A stretch of DNA of 64,000 nt from Bordetella genomosp. 11 (GTDB taxonomy: Bacteria > Pseudomonadota > Gammaproteobacteria > Burkholderiales > Burkholderiaceae_B): NCBI RefSeq assembly GCF_002261215.1, contig NZ_NEVS01000004.1:4278001-4342000 (forward strand). The letters run 5' to 3'. Below the pieces are notes generated by a model, which was not told the DNA's origin, did not search any database, and saw only the letters and a program-made list of their open reading frames with translations. Shown one piece after another: positions 17,619 to 25,402 of the stretch. The first letter of the stretch is position 1, and each line of letters begins with the position of its first letter. A program made the translations under genes and the position numbers.

Positions 17619-19804
17619 GGCGCGGCCTCGTCGGCACTGTGGTCGGTGTCGGTGGCCACCGCAGCAGGCTCGGCCGGAGCAGCATCATCCAGCAGGTCAT
17701 CGGGCAAGGCCGCATCCTGCAAGGCAGGGGAACTGGTGAACTCCCACCACTGCGTGGCCTCGCTGTAGCTCCGGCGCATGTAGCCCGCGAGCTGTTGCAG
17801 ATCCTGAGGCATGACCTCATCGGGGTCCGGTGCCGGCAGTGGCATGCGGACCTTCCAAAGCTGGCCGCCCTGCAGTAGCGCGAAGCACTGGCCCTTGGGC
17901 AGGCCGACGACGTGCGATGGCTCGATCATCGGCACGCTGGACATGCTGATCCGGTCCTGAGTGTTCGAGGTGAAGTCCGTAGCTCCGCGAATGTCCGAGC
18001 TATCGGTCGCGCCGCTCACGATGGTGGTGGTGTAGACCTCGACCTTCGGCAGTTGTCGCGTCAGCAGTTCGGCTGTAGCGGTTTCGCGCACGCGCAGCAT
18101 GAACAGGTTGTTGAAGTTCCCGATGACCTGACCGGCCTTCGCGCGGTTGCCGATGCGGGCCTCGATGTCGGAGAGCGTCTGCGTGTAGGCGGTCACTTGC
18201 AGCCCCGCGCCGCCGCCTTTGTTGATCAACGGCACAAATTCATCGCCCATCAGCTCGTTGAATTCGTCTGCATGGACGTTGATCGGCACGCGCGTGCCAG
18301 CCGATGCCCCCGGCAAGCCATCGTCGATCCCGTGCTTGTAGATGTGGCCTGCGACCGACACCAGATCGGAGAACATGGAATTGCCGACCGCTGCGGCAAC
18401 CTCTGCATCGGAGAGCGCATCCAGGCCCACATAGACGATGGCGCGCTTTCGGATCACCTGCATCCAATCGAAAATCGGGCGCGGGTCCGTCAGGTCGGAG
18501 TAGTTCGGGGCCAGAAGCTGGGCGATCTTGCCGCTGGTGAGCTTCTCCAGCAGCGGCAACAGGCTGGCGACGATCTTGTCGAAGTACGTCTTGTCGTAGC
18601 GGACCGCCGAGCGCAGACCGTCGAGCACCGGGTCGTAGTTGCGCGCCTGGGAAAGGTACTGCTCCAGCGCCACGACGCGCTTCTCGCGCCCGATCATGTT
18701 GCGCGGGATGTTCTTGTCGTTCAGTTTCGCTTCGAGTTGGACGATGATTTCCCAAGCCTTCGGTTCATGCTTAGCGAAGTAGTGCTGGGCGTACTCCAGA
18801 AACAGCGCGTCGATGTTGATGACGTGGCGCTGGATCAGCATGTAGTCCGGACGCTGCCCCAGCTCTACCAATGCGCGGGCGATGATGTTGACGAAGCGCC
18901 ACGCGAACTCCCTGAAGGCCGCGCTGTTGCCTTCGCCGGAAAGCTGCCCTGCGATGCGGGTGGCGACCTCCGAGATGCGCCCGAAGCGACCCACTGCGTT
19001 GTAGCGGGCGCTGATCTCCGGCCACCCGAGATGAAACACATAGAACTCTCCTTCGCGGCCCGCGCGCCTGGCCTCGACATATATCCGCTTCAGCAAATCG
19101 GCATCGCCTTTGGGGTCGATGACGATCACGACCTCGTGCTCGCCTGCGGCGTTCTTGCGCCGGATGTCCTGGGTCACGAACAACTCGGCCAGCCGGGTCT
19201 TGCCCACACGCGTGGTGCCCAGCACCAGCGAGTGCCCGACGCGCTCGCCCAGTGGTAGGCTGACATCCACTTCCTCCGGCTCGATACCGTGCAAGCGTGG
19301 AAGGCCACCCACGGGCGGCAGCGGACGCAGCGGGTTGAAAGACACGTCCCAGCTCGTGAGCGCAGGCAGCCGGGACAGCGAGAATGGCGCGAATTCCAGC
19401 CGTTCCTCCAGACGGCGCGCCAGCTTGTATGCCGGCGTCGGCTCGACGTAGTGGCGAAACTCTGGCCGGTACGTCTGCACCAGCCTATGGGTGTGCTTCT
19501 GCTCCCACAGGAAACCGCGTCCCACAAACAGCCGCTGCTGGCTGACCGGCACGTCGCGGCTGGTCATCACGTAGCGCGGCAACCTGCGGATGTTGCGCCG
19601 GTAGCGCAGGATGACGCGGGCATCTCGGTAGCGGATCGCGCCGTAGGCAGCGAACGCCAGCGCGCTGCCGACGCCCATGGCCGGGCTTAGCGCGAGCGAC
19701 CACGGGGCCACCAGGGACAAGAACGCGGCGCCTGCACACGCTGCGACGGTGTATAGCTCCACCGCTGGGCGAAGCAGCACCTCGACGGGCTGTTTCCCCG
19801 ACAT
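17615..19804 (-). CDS. traD: Type IV coupling protein TraD (TIGR03743)
   Basis: 729 residues. Two N-terminal membrane segments (about 15-55) precede a RecA-like ATPase: Walker A GTTRVGKTRLAELF at about 197-205, Walker B-like EVVIVIDPKGDADLL at about 225, and a later conserved block NVHADEFNELMGDEFVPLINKGGG. The C-terminus is acidic. TraD links the relaxosome to the secretion channel and pumps DNA. It lies 4 bp after the TIGR03765 gene. Confidence 0.92.
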   Translation of the reverse strand: MSGKQPVEVLLRPAVELYTVAACAGAAFLSLVAPWSLALSPAMGVGSALAFAAYGAIRYRDARVILRYRRNIRRLPRYVMTSRDVPVSQQRLFVGRGFLWEQKHTHRLVQTYRPEFRHYVEPTPAYKLARRLEERLEFAPFSLSRLPALTSWDVSFNPLRPLPPVGGLPRLHGIEPEEVDVSLPLGERVGHSLVLGTTRVGKTRLAELFVTQDIRRKNAAGEHEVVIVIDPKGDADLLKRIYVEARRAGREGEFYVFHLGWPEISARYNAVGRFGRISEVATRIAGQLSGEGNSAAFREFAWRFVNIIARALVELGQRPDYMLIQRHVINIDALFLEYAQHYFAKHEPKAWEIIVQLEAKLNDKNIPRNMIGREKRVVALEQYLSQARNYDPVLDGLRSAVRYDKTYFDKIVASLLPLLEKLTSGKIAQLLAPNYSDLTDPRPIFDWMQVIRKRAIVYVGLDALSDAEVAAAVGNSMFSDLVSVAGHIYKHGIDDGLPGASAGTRVPINVHADEFNELMGDEFVPLINKGGGAGLQVTAYTQTLSDIEARIGNRAKAGQVIGNFNNLFMLRVRETATAELLTRQLPKVEVYTTTIVSGATDSSDIRGATDFTSNTQDRISMSSVPMIEPSHVVGLPKGQCFALLQGGQLWKVRMPLPAPDPDEVMPQDLQQLAGYMRRSYSEATQWWEFTSSPALQDAALPDDLLDDAAPAEPAAVATDTDHSADEAAP

Positions 19805-19808
19805 GGCT

Positions 19809-20357
19809 TCATTGCTCGATGCCGGTGGCCGTGATCAGCGCCGGGTAGTGCCGCAGGCCCAGGCGCTCGGCCAGGTCATCGCCGGCCACGGGTGCCAGTG
19901 GCACGCCGGGCACCAGGGCACGCAGCCGCGCCAGGCCCTGCACCGTCTCGACGTTGACCACCAGGCCGACCGCGCCGCGCTCGCGCAGCGAATCTGCCTG
20001 GCGGCGCAGCCAGGCCTGCGAAGCCTCGTCGTCACCGACGACCACGAAAGGACGCAGGCCCGGGGCCTCGATCACCCGCCGCGCAACGGTGCCGGGCGTG
20101 AGCTTGGCACTGCGCACCGGCAGCATGGCGGCCTCGTCCGCCGGTGTCGCGGGAATCTGGGGCGTCGGGACGGGGGGCCGGGCCGGTGCATTGGCACGCG
20201 GCTGGAGGTTGAGGGCTTCGTAGTACGGCAGCGCCGACGTGCCGCCGCGGTCCTCGACCACGATCAGCGGCTCGCCGGCCAGCGAGGCCAGCGGCAGCAC
20301 TGCCAGCGACACGAGCAGGCCCTTCAAGGTGAGATTGGGCAAATGGGGTTTTGTCAT
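19809..20357 (-). CDS. Integrating conjugative element protein, PFL_4695 family (TIGR03765)
   Basis: 182 residues from the ATG at 20357, which overlaps the transglycosylase stop by ATGA. A signal peptide is visible (LLVSLAVLPLASLAG). The mature protein starts EPLIVVEDRGGTSALPYYEAL and later shows GLRPFVVVGDDEASQAWLR and GLRHYPALITATGIEQ. It is a small periplasmic protein encoded just before the coupling protein; some relatives carry a TrbC-like/thioredoxin-type fold, but I see no CXXC. The role is unknown. Confidence 0.82.
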   Translation of the reverse strand: MTKPHLPNLTLKGLLVSLAVLPLASLAGEPLIVVEDRGGTSALPYYEALNLQPRANAPARPPVPTPQIPATPADEAAMLPVRSAKLTPGTVARRVIEAPGLRPFVVVGDDEASQAWLRRQADSLRERGAVGLVVNVETVQGLARLRALVPGVPLAPVAGDDLAERLGLRHYPALITATGIEQ

Positions 20358-20944
20358 GGGGAGGTCTCCTGGCGCGCGGCGAGTGCCGTGGCGGTTGGGC
20401 GCGTGCCCTGCACGCGGGCGAGGTGGCGCGACACGCTGCGCCGATAGCGGGCGGCAGGCTCGCCGCCTGCGGGACGGTGGTAGCGGCCGATCGCCAACAG
20501 CCAGTCCTCGCCGGGGGTGTGCTGCTCTTTCAGGATCTCGGCGGCGATGGCGAGGTTGCGGTACGGGTCCAGCAGATCGCACGCACGGGTAACGCGCTGC
20601 TGGTGGTAGCCGAGGTTGATCTGCCCCAGGCCGGCGTCGATGCGCGTGTGCGGGGTGGACGCCATCGCTTGCTGCAAGGCAGTGCAGGCGTCGGCGCGGG
20701 TGGCATAGCGGCGCGACTGGCCGGCGACGTTGAGCGACCAGGGCCAGGGGATGAGGCGCCCGTTGCGTCGGATGCCGCTTTCCTGCAAGGCCACGGCGTA
20801 GAGCACGGTCGAAGGGATGCCTGCACGCTGCGCGGCAAGCTGGTAGGCCGGTGGCGGCACCTCCTGGCCTTGGGCCGCGCAGGCGCAGAAGCCTGCGGCG
20901 ACCACCAGTGCGCGTAACCGTGCCGTCAGGGTTGGCGTTGCCAT
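20354..20944 (-). CDS. Lytic transglycosylase (SLT domain)
   Basis: 196 residues. A signal peptide (LRALVVAAGFCACAAQG) precedes a lysozyme-like domain with the catalytic Glu in VALQESGIRRNG (about residue 54) and the conserved GLGQINLGYHQQRV and IGRYHRP motifs. Such enzymes open gaps in peptidoglycan so that the transfer channel can be assembled, the VirB1 role. It overlaps the TIGR03759 gene by 19 bp. Confidence 0.88.
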   Translation of the reverse strand: MATPTLTARLRALVVAAGFCACAAQGQEVPPPAYQLAAQRAGIPSTVLYAVALQESGIRRNGRLIPWPWSLNVAGQSRRYATRADACTALQQAMASTPHTRIDAGLGQINLGYHQQRVTRACDLLDPYRNLAIAAEILKEQHTPGEDWLLAIGRYHRPAGGEPAARYRRSVSRHLARVQGTRPTATALAARQETSP

Positions 20945-21663
20945 TGGCCGTTCACCTCGCGCACGACTGCGGGCAGTTCGCCGGGCAGGCCCAGCGACAG
21001 CCAGCGGCCGCCATCGTGGTTGAGCGTGATGCTGCCACCGCGCACGCGCGCCGGGTCGACTTGCGTGCGCTTGGCCCAGTCGCGGATGCGTGCGTCGTCC
21101 TGGCGGCTACCGACCATGTACAGGTCGAACTCGGTGCCCGAGGATTGCAGGCGCTGTACGAGCTGTCCGCAGGCTTCGCAGCCGTCCTTCACGAACACCG
21201 CAGTCCGGCCGCTACCGCGCAAGGGACTGGTGCTTGTGGCAGCGCCAGGCTTGTCGTCGGGCAGGTTCACGCGCTGCATGCCGGGGTTCAGACGCTGCCA
21301 GGCGTCGTCATAGGCGCGCTGATAGGCGAGCAGCTTCTCGACGCGGCGTGCTTCGACCTGCACCTGCAGTTCCGCATAGCGTCGCCGTTCCTCGTCAGCG
21401 CGGGCCTCGATGCCCAGGACCGACAGCGGGTCCAGGTTGGGCGAATAAACGCCGATCGGCCCCTCCATCAGCTCGCGGTAACGGGCAAATTCGTCATCGC
21501 GCAAACCCCATTCCTTCGCCTGACGCGCTTCCTGGCTGTGCGTGATCTGGCTCTGGCTGGTGCGGGCGGGCTGGACGTTGGCGGCTTGCTGCGGCGTCTG
21601 CTGCGCCGACACCGGCAGGTGCAGCGTGGCCAGCAACAGGACGGGAATGAGGGAATGTTTCAT
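20926..21663 (-). CDS. Integrating conjugative element protein, PFL_4693 family (TIGR03759)
   Basis: 245 residues from the ATG at 21663. The signal peptide HSLIPVLLLATLHLPVSAQQ is followed by a helical region with EWGLRDDEFARYRELMEGP and IGVYSPNLDPLSVLGIEAR, then a thioredoxin-like domain with a CEAC pair (FVKDGCEACGQLVQRL). A further 117 codons upstream are open but only overlap the neighbouring gene. It is a periplasmic, perhaps redox-active, accessory factor. Confidence 0.83.
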   Translation of the reverse strand: MKHSLIPVLLLATLHLPVSAQQTPQQAANVQPARTSQSQITHSQEARQAKEWGLRDDEFARYRELMEGPIGVYSPNLDPLSVLGIEARADEERRRYAELQVQVEARRVEKLLAYQRAYDDAWQRLNPGMQRVNLPDDKPGAATSTSPLRGSGRTAVFVKDGCEACGQLVQRLQSSGTEFDLYMVGSRQDDARIRDWAKRTQVDPARVRGGSITLNHDGGRWLSLGLPGELPAVVREVNGQWQRQP

Positions 21664-21673
21664 CGCATGGGCC

Positions 21674-22315
21674 TCAAGGAATCGCCACGCGGCGGGTATG
21701 GCCACCGGCCTGGAACACGGCGGTGCTGCCTTCGATGGACAGCAAGCGCCACGGGCCGACCGCATCGCCTGGCAGCAGCACCTGGAGCTGGTCGGGCGAG
21801 AAGTCCCCGGCGCTCGGCGCGACGGAGACGCTGCGCTGGCCGGCGCGCAGTTCGGCGCCGATGACACGGAACGGCAGCGGCGGCGGTTCCGGCTTGGCGG
21901 CGGGTTGCCTCGTGGTGCGAGGCTGGGTGGGTGGCGCGGCCCGCGCGGCGGTCTGGCGTGCCTTGATCTGCTCGACCTCGGCGCGCAGCGCCTGAAGCGC
22001 ATCGGCAGCGGCATGGCCGCTCAACGCCTGCTCGACCTGGGTAATGCGTGCTTCCAAGGCCTGGCGGGCGTCTTGCAGGCCTGCGGCGGTCGCGGCGGTG
22101 GGCCGCTGCTGCAAGGCCTGGGCGGTTTCGTCCAGAGCGGTGACCTGCGCTTCGAGACGTTGCAGGCGGGAATCAAGCCGCTGCTGGCCGGCCTGGTCGT
22201 TCGTCGCCTGGTAGGCCAGGGCCACGAAGATGCTGAGGCCGATCAACCAAAGCCAGATCAGGCTTTGCACCACCACAGCAGTAGTCGGGCGGCGCAGAGA
22301 CTGCGGGGCGTTCAT
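21674..22315 (-). CDS. Membrane-anchored coiled-coil transfer accessory protein
   Basis: 213 residues from the ATG at 22315, which overlaps the PilL-N stop by ATGA. One N-terminal membrane segment (SLIWLWLIGLSIFVALAY) precedes a coiled coil (about 40-125), a Pro/Arg-rich linker, and a small beta-rich C-terminal domain (FRVIGAELRAGQRSVSVAP, then GDAVGPWRLLSIEGSTAVF) that recalls PilP/TraP-like modules. I do not recognise the family by name. Its place between the PilL-N and TIGR03759 genes points to assembly of the secretion machine. Confidence 0.7.
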   Translation of the reverse strand: MNAPQSLRRPTTAVVVQSLIWLWLIGLSIFVALAYQATNDQAGQQRLDSRLQRLEAQVTALDETAQALQQRPTAATAAGLQDARQALEARITQVEQALSGHAAADALQALRAEVEQIKARQTAARAAPPTQPRTTRQPAAKPEPPPLPFRVIGAELRAGQRSVSVAPSAGDFSPDQLQVLLPGDAVGPWRLLSIEGSTAVFQAGGHTRRVAIP

Positions 22316-22911
22316 GGCTGGCCTCCCGACATGGACGGCATCAGCGGGAACGTCTGCACGGCTTCGGCGGCGGGTTGTTCGGGAACCGGATCGGTGGCAA
22401 CGTCGCTGCCGGGCTGCTCGAAGCAAACCTGCCGTGCCAGATCGTCCGCATGCAGTTCCCAGGCCGGCCCGGCCAGGGTGAGCAGCGCGTCGCGCACGGT
22501 CATGGGGCCAAGATGCAGATGCGCCGCCGGCAGCGGCAGCGCGTACAGCTCGATCACCGCGTTCGCCGTCTGGCACAGGCCGTAGCCGCTGCGCTTGAGC
22601 ACATGCCGCAGTCCATCCCCGACCGTGGCGCGGGCGTCCTCGGGCATGGACACGTCGATGGTTTGCAGCAGCAAGTCGCGTTGCGCTGCCGTGGGGGCCA
22701 ACTCGACCAGCGTGTAGCGGCCATAGCGCACGACCGGGATGAACTCCGGTGCCTCGACTTCGGCGGGAGCCGAGACCTCTTCAATGACATCGGGTGCGCG
22801 TGGCGCAGTGGTCGTCGCGCAGCCGCCAGCCAGCGCCGACCAGATCAGGCCGAGCAGTCCCGCCAGCAGGCGGCGCTTGGGATGGTGAAACCAGGATGGA
22901 AAGGGGCACAT
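22312..22911 (-). CDS. PilL N-terminal domain lipoprotein of the ICE (TIGR03748-like)
   Basis: 199 residues with a lipobox-like signal (LLGLIWSALAGGCATTT). The core YGRYTLVELAPTAAQRDLL and GDGLRHVLKRSGYGLC corresponds to the PilL_N/TcpQ-like domain found in type IVB pili and clc-type ICEs. It is the first gene of the large leftward transfer operon ending at 8231, and would insert in the outer membrane. The operon promoter should lie in the 200-bp gap before the Fic gene. Confidence 0.83.
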   Translation of the reverse strand: MCPFPSWFHHPKRRLLAGLLGLIWSALAGGCATTTAPRAPDVIEEVSAPAEVEAPEFIPVVRYGRYTLVELAPTAAQRDLLLQTIDVSMPEDARATVGDGLRHVLKRSGYGLCQTANAVIELYALPLPAAHLHLGPMTVRDALLTLAGPAWELHADDLARQVCFEQPGSDVATDPVPEQPAAEAVQTFPLMPSMSGGQP

Positions 22912-23005
22912 GGCATCGGCTCTTCTGTTGCGGTGCCGACACCTTGGCTGAGCACTGTCGTGCGGTCAGCCAGGAATGCGAACTGGCGCTTGCCCGTTTT
23001 TTCGA

Positions 23006-23030
23006 GTGGCGAACGGGTGCCGTTCGCCAC
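23006..23030. repeat. 11-bp perfect inverted repeat upstream of the transfer operon
   Basis: GTGGCGAACGG and its complement are separated by 3 bp. It lies in the leader or promoter zone of the leftward PilL-N operon, about 95 bp before its ATG, and divergently from the Fic gene. There is no T-run on the outgoing side for either strand, so a terminator is unlikely; an operator or RNA hairpin is more likely. Confidence 0.6.
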
Positions 23031-23070
23031 GGGGGTCTTATCAAAGTCTGCTTTCATTGTGGAAATTCAA

Positions 23071-23088
23071 ATTAAACTGTGCTTTAAT
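23071..23088. promoter_or_regulatory. Operator-like palindrome upstream of the Fic gene
   Basis: ATTAAA and TTTAAT flank 6 bp, in an AT-rich patch just before the Fic start at 23119. A second, wider inverted pair (GCTTTCA at about 23050 and TGAAAGC at about 23102) encloses it. The nested symmetry and low GC suggest a promoter with a repressor site, probably for the Fic gene itself. Confidence 0.5.
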
Positions 23089-23118
23089 GTGATGGTTCGC
23101 AGTGAAAGCCAGCTTTAA

Positions 23119-24267
23119 ATGAAACGAAACACAGGCACCTATGCCACATCCACCACGCTGGGCGAGCCAGTGCGGGCTTTCGTGCCGCATCCGCTGCCGC
23201 CCGCCGAGCCGCCTCTGGCGGCGGCGTCCTTTGCCGACCTGAACCGTCAGGCGGAACTGGCACTGGCCCGGCTTTCGGGGGTGTCGGGGCTGGTGCCATC
23301 GGTGGACTGGCTGCTCTACAGCGCCGTGCGCAAGGAAGCCCTGCTTACCTCGCAGATCGAAGGCACTCAGGCCACGTTGACCGACCTGTTCGATGAGGAA
23401 GCGGGCTTCAAGGTCAGCAACACCGATGATGTGGCCGAAGTCAGCAACTACCTGCGTGCATTTCGCCTGGTCCAGGACCAGTTGCGCGACCCCAAGGGGT
23501 TGCCCATCAGCGTGCGCCTGCTGTGCGACGCACACCAACTGTTGCTTGATGGTGCGCGTGGTGCAGGCAAGCAACCGGGCGAACTGCGGCATTCGCAGAA
23601 CTGGATTGGCGGCACGCGGCCCGGCAACGCGGTGTTTGTGCCGCCACCGCCGGAGCGCGTGCCGGAACTGCTGTCCAACCTGGAGCAGTTCATCCACGAT
23701 ACGAAGGACGACCTGCCTGCCTTGGTCAAGATCGCACTGGTCCATGCGCAGTTCGAGACCATCCACCCGTTTCTGGACGGCAACGGACGCATCGGCCGCC
23801 TGTTGATTGCAGCGTTGCTGGAACACTGGCGCCTGTTGGCCGAGCCACTGATGTACCTCAGCGGCTACCTAAAGCAACACCAAGCCGAGTACTACCGTCG
23901 CCTGTCGGTGATCCGTACCGAGGGCGATTGGGAATCGTGGGTCTCGTTTTTTCTGGAAGGCGTGGCGGTCTCGGCAGCTCAAGCCGAACAGAGCATCATC
24001 GCCGTCGCCAGCCTGATCGCCGCCGACCGTCGCAAGCTGTTGCAATCCCCGAAGGCCAGTCCGGCCAGCTACCGGCTGTTCGAGTTGTTGCCGATGATGC
24101 CGCGCTTTACCGTGGAACGGGTACGGCAACAGCTTCAAACCACGTTCCCGACTGCGAACGCAGCCGTGCAGATGTTGGAGCAACTGGGCATCGTGGTCGA
24201 GGTGACGGGACAGAAGAAGAACCGCAGCTACAGCTACCAAGCTTACGTTGACCTGCTGACACAGTGA
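23119..24267 (+). CDS. Fic family protein with built-in inhibitory motif
   Basis: 382 residues. The Fic motif HPFLDGNGRIGR (about 216-227) is complete, with catalytic His and the anion-binding Asn/Gly/Arg residues. An N-terminal segment TSQIEGTQ (about 77-84) matches the S/T-x-x-x-E-G inhibitory helix of class II Fic proteins. The C-terminal part (about 315-380) looks like a winged helix. Fic enzymes usually transfer AMP to proteins; here activity would be held off by the N-terminal Glu. It is a lone rightward gene between two leftward operons, so probably cargo with its own promoter. Confidence 0.88.
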   Translation: MKRNTGTYATSTTLGEPVRAFVPHPLPPAEPPLAAASFADLNRQAELALARLSGVSGLVPSVDWLLYSAVRKEALLTSQIEGTQATLTDLFDEEAGFKVSNTDDVAEVSNYLRAFRLVQDQLRDPKGLPISVRLLCDAHQLLLDGARGAGKQPGELRHSQNWIGGTRPGNAVFVPPPPERVPELLSNLEQFIHDTKDDLPALVKIALVHAQFETIHPFLDGNGRIGRLLIAALLEHWRLLAEPLMYLSGYLKQHQAEYYRRLSVIRTEGDWESWVSFFLEGVAVSAAQAEQSIIAVASLIAADRRKLLQSPKASPASYRLFELLPMMPRFTVERVRQQLQTTFPTANAAVQMLEQLGIVVEVTGQKKNRSYSYQAYVDLLTQ

Positions 24268-24365
24268 CGGCCCTTGGGCACGCTGCTCGGATCGATGGTG
24301 GTGGTGGCGGATCGTGCGCGAGGCGTATTCCGTCACCTGGCATGGGCACCTTCCCAGGTCTGCCA

Positions 24366-24388
24366 AGAAAAAAGGCCCCGAAGGGCCT
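24366..24388 (-). terminator. Intrinsic terminator after the 291-residue gene
   Basis: On the minus strand AGGCCC, loop TTCG, GGGCCT is followed by a TTTTTTCTT tract. It lies 28 bp beyond the stop codon of the leftward gene ending at 24416 and is probably the end of the leftward accessory transcript. It also protects the convergent Fic gene. Confidence 0.8.
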
Positions 24389-24415
24389 GTGAAAGGGAAT
24401 GCTGCAATCGCCGGA

Positions 24416-25291
24416 TCAGTTCTGAGCCGATTTCAGACCCGGATCGACCTGCGCCAACTGGGTATGCGCCCAGCAGCGCACGAACTGGCCGTTCTCGCCG
24501 ACCGGGCGGTCTGCCACCGCCGCCGAATACTCCTCGGTGTCGCTGGTGTCGTAGCAGATGACCTTGATCTCGCCGCTGTCGCAGCGGATCGAGTGGATCT
24601 GGCCGTCGGTCATATCGACCACGACGACCTGCGGAACAAGGCCCAACTCGCGTGCCGCCGACAGGACGACGCCTTGCTCGGCTGCATCCAGGCAGATGAA
24701 TGGCCTTTCGTATCCGGCATCCTCGGCCAGTTCCTTGGCCTTGTCGTAGTGGATGCCCAGGACATGTTCCTCGGTCGTGCTCCTGACGGAGAAGACAGGT
24801 ATGTCGGGGATGCCGGACGTGTTGACGCAGACGACCGCGATCTGCATGTCGAACTCACGCGGATTTGTGGAAGCAGTCGACGCAGTGACAACGGCCTTGC
24901 CTTCGACCTCGCCTTTGTCGTCCATGCCCATGCGTTCGCGCATTTCGTCGGCGAACGCCTCGGGGTCCATCAGACCGTAGCGCGCCAGGCGCGTGGGAAT
25001 TTCCTCTGCATCAAGGTTGCCGTCCTCGATGCGCTGTTGCATGAAGGTGGCGATACTGGTTTCCAGCGCGAGGCTGTCAGGCATCGAAGGCGGAGTGGAT
25101 ACGTCAATCGACCAGGTGTCCACCAGCGCGTCCGTTTCGCCCGTCAGCAGTCCGTCGCCAATGGCACGTTCGCAGCGCTTTTGCAGGCGAATCAGGACGT
25201 CATCGAGTTCTTCGCCGTTGAGGTCATAGGCCACGTCCAGCGTCAGGCGAACTTTGACGGTTTCGGGCATGGCTTGGGTATGGGTGTTCAT
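24416..25291 (-). CDS. Conserved ICE protein of unknown function (291 aa)
   Basis: Start at 25291 (MNTHTQAMPETVK) with AAGGAG 8 bp before it. The protein is acidic. The N-terminal part has mixed helix and strand features (VRLTLDVAYDLNGEELDDVL), and the C-terminal half has strands and single Cys residues (FICLDAAEQGVV, CYDTSDTEEYSAA). No signal peptide, membrane segment or catalytic motif is visible. It is the last gene of the leftward block, after the SNF2-type helicase. I do not recognise it. Confidence 0.7.
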   Translation of the reverse strand: MNTHTQAMPETVKVRLTLDVAYDLNGEELDDVLIRLQKRCERAIGDGLLTGETDALVDTWSIDVSTPPSMPDSLALETSIATFMQQRIEDGNLDAEEIPTRLARYGLMDPEAFADEMRERMGMDDKGEVEGKAVVTASTASTNPREFDMQIAVVCVNTSGIPDIPVFSVRSTTEEHVLGIHYDKAKELAEDAGYERPFICLDAAEQGVVLSAARELGLVPQVVVVDMTDGQIHSIRCDSGEIKVICYDTSDTEEYSAAVADRPVGENGQFVRCWAHTQLAQVDPGLKSAQN

Positions 25292-25315
25292 GGAAAGCTC
25301 CTTGAAAAAGAAAGC

Positions 25316-25350
25316 GCAGCCATGCCCACGAAAAACGTGGGCATGGCTGC
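25316..25350 (-). promoter_or_regulatory. Leader hairpin with T-tract before the 291-aa gene (module L)
   Basis: A perfect 15-bp stem (GCAGCCATGCCCACG) with a 5-nt loop is followed on the minus strand by GCGCTTTCTTTTTC and then the AAGGAG ribosome binding site of the gene starting at 25291. It looks like a terminator placed inside the leader, the strongest example of the repeated leader hairpins. Confidence 0.75.
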
Positions 25351-25365
25351 AAGGTGGGAACAATG

Positions 25366-25390
25366 AAAAGCCGGCGGCGCAAGGCCGGCG
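25366..25390 (-). terminator. Terminator after the helicase gene
   Basis: On the minus strand GCCGGC, 8-nt loop, GCCGGC is followed by TTTTC, 13 bp beyond the helicase stop codon. The T-run is short, so termination may be partial and leave the next gene in the same transcript. Confidence 0.6.
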
Positions 25391-25402
25391 TTGGCGTGGG
25401 GA

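Noticed and set aside
17912..19258. Rightward open frame of 448 codons
   Set aside because: Antisense to traD, with shadow-frame composition and no leader signals.
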